Assembly (NCBI GenBank): GCA_021731215.1
Contig: JAKFXU010000312.1
Coordinates: forward strand, 1-5,018
DNA: 5,018 nucleotides
Source: Rhodoferax sp.
GTDB taxonomy: Bacteria; Pseudomonadota; Gammaproteobacteria; Burkholderiales; Burkholderiaceae_C
Direction: 5' to 3'
The notes below the pieces were generated by a model, which was not told where the DNA came from, made no database searches, and was given only the letters and a program-made list of their open reading frames with translations. Made by a program: the position numbers and the translations under genes. Below, one piece after another: positions 1 through 5,018 of this stretch. Every line of letters starts with the position of its first letter. Within the stretch, counting starts at the first letter, position 1.

Positions 1-172
1 ATTGGCGGCCATTTTTGCCCTTCTTCGTTGTCCATAGCCCAAGCTATGGACGCCTCAGTCAGGACAAAACTGCCTCGCCACTGCATCCACCTACCCTCCA
101 AACCCCAATGGACAATCTGGGTTAAACAGTGCCGATTGCATAGGGCCGCAAGCCCCGCAGGAAAGCAAAGGC
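1..172. other. Non-coding upstream region with hairpins
   Basis: No reading frame here has a plausible start, ribosome-binding site and protein-like composition together. Open frames exist but look like chance GC-rich frames. Visible structure: a perfect inverted repeat at 30-51, a 5-bp pair CACTG (79-83)/CAGTG (127-131) enclosing a hairpin AACCC (101-105)/GGGTT (119-123), and a hairpin GGGC (143-146)/GCCC (152-155). These lie directly upstream of a terminator, so the region could be the 3' end of an upstream transcript or a small structured RNA. I recognise no known riboswitch or RNA family. Confidence 0.5.
30..51. repeat. Perfect 9-bp inverted repeat with 4-nt loop
   Basis: The arms GTCCATAGC (30-38) and GCTATGGAC (43-51) are exactly complementary around the loop CCAA. 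It is followed by no T-run on the plus strand and, read on the minus strand, is followed by mixed sequence, so it is not an obvious terminator. It may belong to a dispersed intergenic repeat, or be a protein-binding palindrome or RNA hairpin. The pairing is seen directly; the role is unknown. Confidence 0.6.
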
Positions 173-208
173 AAGCAAGGCGGGCGTTGGTACCCGCCTT
201 TTTTGCTT
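173..208 (+). terminator. Rho-independent terminator upstream of the operon
   Basis: The stem GGCGGG (179-184)/CCCGCC (193-198) closes an 8-nt loop and is followed at once by six T residues (199-204). An A-rich flank (AAGCAA, 173-178) can pair with the T-run or, more fully, with TTGCTT at 203-208. The T-run lies on the plus-strand 3' side, so it ends plus-strand transcription from upstream. It insulates the fimbrial operon, whose promoter should therefore lie between about 205 and 273 or depend on read-through. I found no convincing -35/-10 pair there. Confidence 0.75.
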
Positions 209-255
209 ATTCAACGATGCCGCTGCAAGCCGCTCTCGCGTAAGGGCGATGCGCT

Positions 256-265
256 GGGGGGGGGG
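256..265 (+). repeat. Homopolymeric G10 tract in the 5' leader of the subunit gene
   Basis: Ten consecutive G residues run into the Shine-Dalgarno of the DUF4402 gene. Tracts of this kind slip during replication and are known phase-variation switches in surface-structure genes, for example the C-tracts of Bordetella fim promoters. Here an upstream ATG (249-251) reads through the tract. With ten G it enters a different frame that runs to 443. With nine or twelve it would join the subunit frame. With eleven it would stop at a TGA overlapping the TTG start. The tract is seen directly; its variability is inferred. Confidence 0.6.
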
Positions 266-268
266 AGA
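264..268 (+). promoter_or_regulatory. Ribosome-binding site deciding the TTG start
   Basis: GGAGA lies six bases before the TTG at 274-276. Going upstream in the same frame there is an in-frame TAA at 241-243 and no ATG or GTG in between, so this site with TTG is the only sensible initiation point at the present tract length. The last bases of the G10 tract form part of this motif. Confidence 0.65.
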
Positions 269-273
269 TTGTA

Positions 274-741
274 TTGAAAAAGTACCGGGTCCGGGTTTTA
301 GCCGCACTGGCATGCGCCTTGTTGGGGGCGTCAGTGAGCTGGGCGGCGGTGATTGCCATCAGCAATACGCAGGGGCTGGCGTTCGGCAAGTTTGTTGCCG
401 GTTCCGCTGGCACTGTCACGGTCAGCCCGGCTGGGGTGCGTAGCGCGAGCGGTGGCGTGGTACTGGTGCCGTCAGGCGCTGGGGCCGCCGCGCAGTTCAG
501 CGTGACCGGCGACCCGAATTTGACCTACGCCATTACGCTGCCTGGCGATGGGGCAGTGTCCCTGACCAGTGGCGCCAACAGCATGGCGGTCACTACGTTC
601 ACCAGCAGTCCCAGCCCGACCGGCACGCTTGGAGCCGGGGGGACGCAAACGCTACTCGTCGGTGCCACGCTCAGCGTCGGCAGCAATCAAGCGACCGGCA
701 ATTATTCGGGCGCGTTCGACGTCACGGTGAATTACAACTAA
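274..741 (+). CDS. DUF4402-family secreted pilin-like subunit
   Basis: Predicted major structural subunit of a chaperone/usher fibre, exported to the periplasm and then to the cell surface. The start is TTG with GGAGA six bases upstream; an in-frame TAA at 241-243 rules out a longer form. The 155-residue product begins with a Sec signal peptide: basic MKKYRVR, a hydrophobic core at about residues 8-19, and probable cleavage around residues 24-25 (SWA/AV). The mature part is typical of DUF4402: an early FGKFVAGSAGTVTVSPAG segment, then SGGVVL, AQFSVTGDPNLTYAITLP, a TFTSSPSPTGTL loop, GGTQTLLVGATLSVG, and the closing strand FDVTVNYN. It is rich in Gly, Ala, Ser, Thr and Val, as for an all-beta fold, and has no cysteine after the signal peptide. 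It heads the operon, fitting the subunit role. Donor-strand assembly through the short N-terminal strand is inferred. No symbol is assigned because the family lacks a standard name. Confidence 0.85.
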   Translation: MKKYRVRVLAALACALLGASVSWAAVIAISNTQGLAFGKFVAGSAGTVTVSPAGVRSASGGVVLVPSGAGAAAQFSVTGDPNLTYAITLPGDGAVSLTSGANSMAVTTFTSSPSPTGTLGAGGTQTLLVGATLSVGSNQATGNYSGAFDVTVNYN

Positions 742-782
742 GCCACGGGTCGAATCGCGCTATGCTATGCATAGTGCAGCAC

Positions 783-800
783 GCGTTCCAGCAACGCTGG
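783..800 (+). other. Mutually exclusive small hairpins between subunit and chaperone genes
   Basis: The 103-nt spacer (742-844) contains GCGTT (783-787)/AACGC (793-797) and the overlapping CCAGC (788-792)/GCTGG (796-800); only one can form at a time. There is no T-run, so this is not a terminator. Intercistronic structure after the first gene could stabilise the subunit message relative to the downstream genes, as happens in other fimbrial operons. The stems are only 5 bp and may be chance. Confidence 0.25.
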
Positions 801-830
801 CTAACCGAAGGCCACTCACAAAAAAATGCG

Positions 831-836
831 AAAGGA
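831..836 (+). promoter_or_regulatory. Ribosome-binding site for the chaperone gene
   Basis: AAAGGA lies eight bases before the ATG at 845 and supports that start over the ATG at 767, which has no comparable motif and would add 26 non-signal-like residues. Confidence 0.6.
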
Positions 837-844
837 ATCCATCG

Positions 845-1750
845 ATGTTCGCTTCCACTTTCGGCGCCCGCTTTCGCACGGCTGGTTTTTCAAGGCGCTC
901 CGTGCCGGCAGACCGTATCAGGCTTCAGTGGGGCTGGCTGCTGTTCGCTTTGCTCGTCTTGCTGCCCCTGCGCCCTGCCTTGGCCGATTTGATGGTCGCG
1001 CCCACGCGCATCGTATTTGACAAGAACCAGCGCACCGCGCAACTCGATCTGATCAACAATGGTGCTGAGCCTGCCACCTACCGCATCAGCCTGGTGAACC
1101 GGCGCATGAGCGAGACCGGCGAATTCTCCGCGATCGACAGCCCCGCGCCGGGCGAGCAGTTCGCGGGTGAACTGCTGCGCTATTCGCCGCGCCAGGTGGT
1201 GCTGGCCCCTGGTGCAGGGCAAGTGGTGCGCATCATGCTGAGAAAACCGGCTGGTCTGGCAGCGGGCGAGTACCGCTCCCACCTGATATTTGAAAAGATA
1301 GCCGCGGCAAAAGGGGGCACCAGCATCGAAACGCAGGACGCACCGGCCGGCGAGGTCTCCGTTCAGTTGACCATGCTGGCCGGTCTTTCCATTCCGGTCA
1401 TCGTGCGCCACGGTGAGACGGCGGCCAGCGTGACACTGGCTGGCCTGGAACTGCTCAAGCCCGTGGCCGGCCAGGCCGCAACACTGGCCTTCGTGCTGCA
1501 GCGCAGCGGCAACCGCTCGGTCTATGGGGACCTGGGCGCCACGTTCACGCCGCAGGGTGGTGCCGCGCAGGAAGTCGGCAAAGCCGGCGGCGTGGCGGTG
1601 TACAGCCCGAATCCCTTGCGCCGCGTCAAGCTGGAATTGAAGCCCCAGCCAGGGTTGGTGCTGGCACGCGGCACCCTGCGCGTGACCTTCCGGGACCGCC
1701 CTGAGGCGGGCGGCAAGCTGCTGGCAGAAGCGGCCATTGAACTGCCCTGA
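845..1750 (+). CDS. PapD/FimC-like periplasmic pilus chaperone
   Basis: Predicted fimbrial chaperone that binds nascent subunits in the periplasm and delivers them to the usher. From ATG 845 the product is 301 residues. It has a long basic leader, a hydrophobic core at about residues 29-42 and probable cleavage after ALA (residue 47). A GTG at 902 (residue 20), with AAGG six bases upstream, would give a more ordinary signal peptide of 28 residues and is a real alternative start. The mature protein opens DLMVAPTRIVFD, the first strand of a PapD-like Ig domain, with an Arg at mature residue 8, as in PapD. Next come LINNG, LRYSPRQVVLAPGAGQVVRI, the conserved chaperone strand pattern with P-R-x-V-x-L-x-P-G, and YRSHLIF. 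The strand VSVQLTMLAGLSIPVIV should be the alternating-hydrophobic G1 donor strand; I see no Lys at the place of PapD K112. A second Ig-like domain fills the C-terminal half, ending with IELP. The gene overlaps the usher gene by 14 nt, implying translational coupling. Confidence 0.85.
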   Translation: MFASTFGARFRTAGFSRRSVPADRIRLQWGWLLFALLVLLPLRPALADLMVAPTRIVFDKNQRTAQLDLINNGAEPATYRISLVNRRMSETGEFSAIDSPAPGEQFAGELLRYSPRQVVLAPGAGQVVRIMLRKPAGLAAGEYRSHLIFEKIAAAKGGTSIETQDAPAGEVSVQLTMLAGLSIPVIVRHGETAASVTLAGLELLKPVAGQAATLAFVLQRSGNRSVYGDLGATFTPQGGAAQEVGKAGGVAVYSPNPLRRVKLELKPQPGLVLARGTLRVTFRDRPEAGGKLLAEAAIELP

Positions 1751-4700
1751 GCGAGTTCATCGTTGCAGGGCCTGGCTGGTCCTTCTGCTGGTGCTCGCGC
1801 CGGGCTGGGCGCTGGCCAGCATATCGATCAGCGCGGCGTCGCTGGAGCGGGCCGCAGACCGGACCCGCATCGTGATCGAGTCAAAGACCGAGGTTCGCTT
1901 CAGCCTGTTTATTTTGCGCTACCCCGAGTGGGTGGTGCTGGAACTCGAAGGCGTGGGGCTCAACCCGGTGCTGGCGGGTCTGGCCGACCAGATCGCGGCT
2001 GATCATCCCTACATGAAATCCATGCAGATCAGGCCATCCCCCTCAGGCGCCGAAGCGGTGCAACTCGAATTTGGTCTGAAGGATGAAGCCGAACCCAGTA
2101 TTCGCACGCTCAAGCCGGAGGCCGGCCGGGGCTACCGGCTGGTACTGGATATTGTGCCGCTTGCTGGGCTGCCTGCGGGGCCAATGGCTGGCCCGGCGCT
2201 TTCGCCACCCGCGGACCTGCACCGCTTGCCGCAGCCGTTGGCTGCAGCGGCTCCACCGGCACCACCCGCCGGAGGCCAACTGCCGCTGCGGCGCGGTGAT
2301 GATCTGAACCTGGTGCTGCTGGAGGCGCGGCTCGATGAGCATGTGCTGGCCGAGGCGATCACGAGCTACCAATATGGGCGTGAGACATTTTTGCCACTCG
2401 GCGAACTGGCCAGGCTGCTGACCCTGGCGATCAAGGCGCAGCCCGAGCAGGGCACGGCGGACGGCTTTGTGCTGAGCGAAGCGCGCGGCTTCAGCCTGAA
2501 CGTGGCGCAGGCCAGGCTCACGCTGGCCGACCAGACCCAGGGGTTTGACCCGGCGCTGGTCCGGCTGCACAGCGATGATATTTATGTCGCGAGTACGCTG
2601 CTCTCGCGCTGGCTGCCGCTGGATTTTGAGGTGAACCTGTCCAGCCTGACACTGCGGGTGCGACCGAGAGAGCGCTTGCCCTTGCAGGAGCGCCTGGAAC
2701 GCGAGCGCCTGGGCGCCAGGGCCGGTGCCCGCACGACGGGTTACGAAGACCCGGGTTACCCGCGCCAGGACTTACCCTACCGGCTGCTGGGCGTGCCTTT
2801 TATTGATCAGACGCTGGGGCTCGGACTCCGAAGCGGCAATGGCAGCCGGCAGACCAGTGCCAACTACACCGCTTACCTGACCGGCGACCTGCTCGGCTTG
2901 GAGTCGGCCTTTTTTGTCAGCAGCACCAAGGACAACCCCACGCCGGACGTGCGCTTCACGCTGGCGCGCCACGACCCCGATGCGGGCCTGCTCGGCCCTT
3001 TGCACGCCCGCTCGGTGATGTTCGGCAGTGCGGTCTCGGTGCCTAGCGTAGCCAACATCGCCAGCCGCAGCCCGACCGGCAAGGGTTTGGGGTTGATGCT
3101 GAGCAACCGCCCCATCACCCAGCCCACCAGCTTTGACCGCCATACGCTGGAGGGTGACCTGCCGCCCGGATGGGACGTGGAGCTGTATTTCAATGAGGCC
3201 CTGGTCGGTTTTCAGACCTCACGCGCGGACGGTCGCTACAGCTTTGACGACCAGCCCCTGGCCTATGGCCCCAATGAATTCCGCCTGGTCTTTCACGGTC
3301 CGCTGGGCCAGCAGCGGGTGGAGCGGCAGCGCTTTTTGCTGGAGCAATCGAGCACGCCGCCGGGCGCGTTTTATTACAACCTGGCCCAGCACCGGGACGG
3401 CGCGGGCCAGTCGCGCTCGGTGGCCCAATTTGAATGGGGCCTGAACAAGTACTTCGCCGGCACTGGTGGTTTGGTCCGATTGCCCACGCTGGCCGGCACC
3501 AGCACAAACAGCGCCGACGGACAGCTTTACACCAACCTGGGGCTGCGTGCCTTCTGGCAGTCGTTCATTGCCAGCAGCGATTTTTTCAGGTCTCCCAATG
3601 GCGGCTGGCTCAACGAGTCGGGACTCAAGACCCGGGTCGGGAGCCTTGCCATGAGTTACAGCCGCACGCAGCTCCATGGTTTCAGCAGTGAACTGTTTTT
3701 GCCCAGCACCGATCCTTTGCGCACGCGCGACAAAATGCGGCTGGACGGCGCGATCCCGGCCGGGTTGCTGCCGCGCCTGCCGGTGACCCTGGAGCTGCAG
3801 CGCGACGAGTTTCAGTCGGGCCGCAGCAATCTGGCCTTGACGGGCCGTGTGTCCGCCTATGTGAACCGGACCTCGGTATCCAATCAACTGACCTGGCAAA
3901 CGTCAGGCGGCAACACGTCGGCCAGCGGTGCCCTGCAACTGAGTCGCCGGATCGGCGATATTGGTTTGAGCGGCCAGTTGGGCTACAGCCTTAAACCTCA
4001 AGCAAAACTGGAAACCGTCGCGCTCTCGGGCGACAAGCGCCTGGGCGAGGCGTATCTGCTCAACCTGGGCCTGGTTCGCTCGCTCAGCAGCGGCGAGACG
4101 CTGTACACGGCGGGTCTGAACAAAAGACTGGGCCGCTACGGGCTGGGCCTGAGCACGAGTTATTCAAGCCGCGGGGCGTTTGTCGTGGGCCTGCAACTCT
4201 TTATTGCGATGGGGCGGGAGCCCCGGCAGGCACAGTGGCGTTTTGGTGCGTTGCCCAAGGCAGACAGCGGTGCTGCATCGGTGCGTGTTTTTCTGGACGA
4301 CAACGCCAACGGGATCATGGACGCCGGCGAAGAGCCGATCGAGAACGTCGCGATGACCATCAATGGAAGCAGGGCGCTGGCGCGAACGGATGCCGCAGGG
4401 ATTGCCTGGCTGGACCGTTTGCCGGTCAGGCAACACGTCGACATTGCCGTCGATGCGCAGACGCTGGAGGACCCTTACTGGGTGCCGCAGCGCAAGGGCG
4501 TGCGCCTGGTTGCGCGGCCGGGCCGTGTCGCGGAACTTGATTTCCCCGTTGTCCTGACCAGCGAAATTGACGGGACGGTTTACCTGGTCGAAAAAACGGC
4601 CAGGCGCGGCATGGGCGATGTGGTGATTGAACTGCTTGACATCGACCGCAGGGTGGTGTCAAGCATCAAAAGCAGTTCGGACGGTTACTACATTGTGCCG

Positions 4701-4898
4701 GCCGTGGCGCAGGGCCGCTACCATTTGCGGGTATCACCGGAGCAGTTGAAACAGTTCGACCTGATCGATCCGGGCGAGCGTGTGATCACCATCTTGCCCG
4801 ATGGAAATTTCATCAATGGCGTGGATTTTTTGCTAAGCAGAAACCCGGCCGGGACAGTGTCCGGTCTGCCCCGCGAGGAGCGGCATGAAAAAAGATGA
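1737..4898 (+). CDS. Large multidomain fimbrial usher-like outer-membrane protein
   Basis: Predicted outer-membrane assembly platform that accepts chaperone-subunit complexes and secretes the fibre; 1053 residues. The TTG start at 1737 has AGAAG six bases upstream. The frame closes at a TGA at 1683, and the only later candidate is a GTG inside the signal peptide. Signal peptide: residues 1-27, ending ALA. Residues 28-142 resemble an AMIN domain (trrIVIES, P-E-W-VVLEL, YRLVLDI), known from PilQ and AmiC. A Pro/Ala-rich linker covers about 143-187. Residues 188-310 resemble a copper-amine-oxidase-N1-like stalk (FLPLGELARLL). A beta-barrel follows at about 339-823, with a plug-like insert near 474-530 (LPPGWDVELYFN at 475-486, YGPNEFRLVF from 510). 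C-terminal domains: an SdrD-B-like one from 849 with D854-x-N856-x-N858-G859-x-x-D862-x-G864-E865, and a carboxypeptidase-regulatory-like one at about 943-1037 (DGYY at 982-985). The order NTD, barrel with plug, two C-terminal domains mirrors FimD, but the sequences are divergent. The usher role rests mainly on the operon context and the barrel-plug pattern. Confidence 0.8.
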   Translation: MNCPERVHRCRAWLVLLLVLAPGWALASISISAASLERAADRTRIVIESKTEVRFSLFILRYPEWVVLELEGVGLNPVLAGLADQIAADHPYMKSMQIRPSPSGAEAVQLEFGLKDEAEPSIRTLKPEAGRGYRLVLDIVPLAGLPAGPMAGPALSPPADLHRLPQPLAAAAPPAPPAGGQLPLRRGDDLNLVLLEARLDEHVLAEAITSYQYGRETFLPLGELARLLTLAIKAQPEQGTADGFVLSEARGFSLNVAQARLTLADQTQGFDPALVRLHSDDIYVASTLLSRWLPLDFEVNLSSLTLRVRPRERLPLQERLERERLGARAGARTTGYEDPGYPRQDLPYRLLGVPFIDQTLGLGLRSGNGSRQTSANYTAYLTGDLLGLESAFFVSSTKDNPTPDVRFTLARHDPDAGLLGPLHARSVMFGSAVSVPSVANIASRSPTGKGLGLMLSNRPITQPTSFDRHTLEGDLPPGWDVELYFNEALVGFQTSRADGRYSFDDQPLAYGPNEFRLVFHGPLGQQRVERQRFLLEQSSTPPGAFYYNLAQHRDGAGQSRSVAQFEWGLNKYFAGTGGLVRLPTLAGTSTNSADGQLYTNLGLRAFWQSFIASSDFFRSPNGGWLNESGLKTRVGSLAMSYSRTQLHGFSSELFLPSTDPLRTRDKMRLDGAIPAGLLPRLPVTLELQRDEFQSGRSNLALTGRVSAYVNRTSVSNQLTWQTSGGNTSASGALQLSRRIGDIGLSGQLGYSLKPQAKLETVALSGDKRLGEAYLLNLGLVRSLSSGETLYTAGLNKRLGRYGLGLSTSYSSRGAFVVGLQLFIAMGREPRQAQWRFGALPKADSGAASVRVFLDDNANGIMDAGEEPIENVAMTINGSRALARTDAAGIAWLDRLPVRQHVDIAVDAQTLEDPYWVPQRKGVRLVARPGRVAELDFPVVLTSEIDGTVYLVEKTARRGMGDVVIELLDIDRRVVSSIKSSSDGYYIVPAVAQGRYHLRVSPEQLKQFDLIDPGERVITILPDGNFINGVDFLLSRNPAGTVSGLPREERHEKR

Positions 4899-4918
4899 CT
4901 TCCAGTAAATCAGGTTGA
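4875..4918 (+). other. Strong Shine-Dalgarno and two aborted mini reading frames at the operon end
   Basis: GAGGAG (4875-4880) stands four bases before an ATG at 4885 that encodes only MKKDDFQ before TAA (4906-4908). A second ATG (4895-4897) overlaps the usher stop as ATGA and encodes MTSSKSG before TGA (4916-4918). Both arrangements are typical of coupled starts of a following gene, but no long frame follows. They may be remnants of a lost fourth gene, or chance. Not called as genes. Confidence 0.3.
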
Positions 4919-4924
4919 ACTTAG

Positions 4925-4980
4925 CGCTCGGTCAAACCGGGTGAGTCCCCCGGCGAAGCCGGGGGTTTACCTTATTTATC
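4925..4980 (+). terminator. Tandem hairpins, probable operon terminator
   Basis: A perfect 8-bp stem CCCCCGGC (4947-4954)/GCCGGGGG (4958-4965) with loop GAA is followed by TTTACCTTATTTATC, a broken T-rich tail on the plus strand. It is preceded by a weaker stem at 4925-4932/4936-4943 with loop CAA and two G-T pairs. It lies 48 bases after the usher stop, and the T-rich tail is only on the plus-strand side, so it most likely ends the fimbrial transcript. The interrupted T-run means termination efficiency may be moderate. Confidence 0.65.
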
Positions 4981-5018
4981 GGTTAAAAGAGCCGCCCGGC
5001 CCACGCGAGCCGTTGCCC

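Noticed and set aside
143..175. Possible cyclic-di-GMP riboswitch because of a GGAAAGCAAAGGC stretch
   Set aside because: The conserved flanking stems and the second-helix sequence of that class are not present; only a few bases resemble it.
28..243. Plus-strand reading frame of 71 codons before the operon
   Set aside because: It crosses the palindrome and the terminator, has no ribosome-binding site and no protein-like composition, so it is most likely chance.
301..318. Cys14 of the subunit as a lipoprotein cysteine
   Set aside because: The preceding residues ALA do not match a lipobox with Leu at -3, and the Cys lies within the hydrophobic core rather than at its end.
765..774. Palindrome CTATGCATAG as an operator
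   Set aside because: It is only 10 bp, lies between co-transcribed genes with no promoter visible, and is easily due to chance.
767..844. Upstream ATG extending the chaperone by 26 residues
   Set aside because: No ribosome-binding site precedes it and the added residues do not form part of a signal peptide; AAAGGA before ATG 845 fits better.
893..912. Twin-arginine (SRRS) in the chaperone leader as a Tat signal
   Set aside because: The Arg pair is about ten residues from the hydrophobic core and lacks the usual following hydrophobic residues; chaperones of this family use Sec.
890..1411. Antisense reading frame of 173 codons opposite the chaperone gene
   Set aside because: It is a shadow of GC-rich codon use; the plus-strand frame has clear family motifs and the antisense product has none.
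3219..3899. Antisense reading frame of 226 codons opposite the usher barrel
   Set aside because: Low-complexity Gln/Arg/Ala-rich composition and no recognisable start context; explained by the codon bias of the usher gene.
4983..5018. C-terminus of a convergent minus-strand gene
   Set aside because: All three minus-strand frames are open from the window edge to stops near 4970-4985, so the short segment cannot show which, if any, is coding.

Overview
The window carries one compact, plus-strand, three-gene fimbrial operon of the chaperone/usher type, flanked by non-coding sequence. Codon use is GC-rich throughout. A DUF4402-type subunit next to a PapD-like chaperone and a large usher suggests a Gram-negative proteobacterium, most likely a betaproteobacterium of the Burkholderiales (Comamonadaceae-like). 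That placement is an impression from family content and base composition, not a demonstrated assignment.

Layout. Positions 1-172 contain no convincing gene, but hold a perfect 9-bp inverted repeat (30-51) and several weaker hairpins, followed by a rho-independent terminator (173-208) that ends some transcript entering from upstream or starting inside the window. A run of ten G residues (256-265) then runs directly into the Shine-Dalgarno of the first gene. Gene 1 (274-741, TTG start) is a secreted DUF4402 pilin-like subunit. After a 103-nt spacer with small alternative hairpins, gene 2 (845-1750) is a PapD/FimC-like periplasmic chaperone. Gene 3 (1737-4898, TTG start, overlapping gene 2 by 14 nt) is a 1053-residue usher-like outer-membrane protein. 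Beyond its stop lie two very short reading frames behind a strong ribosome-binding motif, tandem hairpins (4925-4965) that probably terminate the operon, and 38 bases of undetermined sequence.

How the genes should work together (inference from the families): the subunit is exported by Sec, the chaperone caps it in the periplasm, and the usher polymerises and secretes it as a surface fibre. The usher's build is unusual compared with FimD/PapC. The N-terminus looks like a peptidoglycan-binding AMIN domain plus a stalk-like domain, and the C-terminus carries an SdrD-B-like domain with a calcium-loop motif and a carboxypeptidase-regulatory-like domain. No tip adhesin or second subunit is present.

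The most interesting signals are the G10 tract, where each of the three possible reading frames gives a different outcome for an upstream ATG (candidate phase variation of a surface fibre), and the AMIN-stalk-barrel-SdrB-CarboxypepD architecture of the usher.
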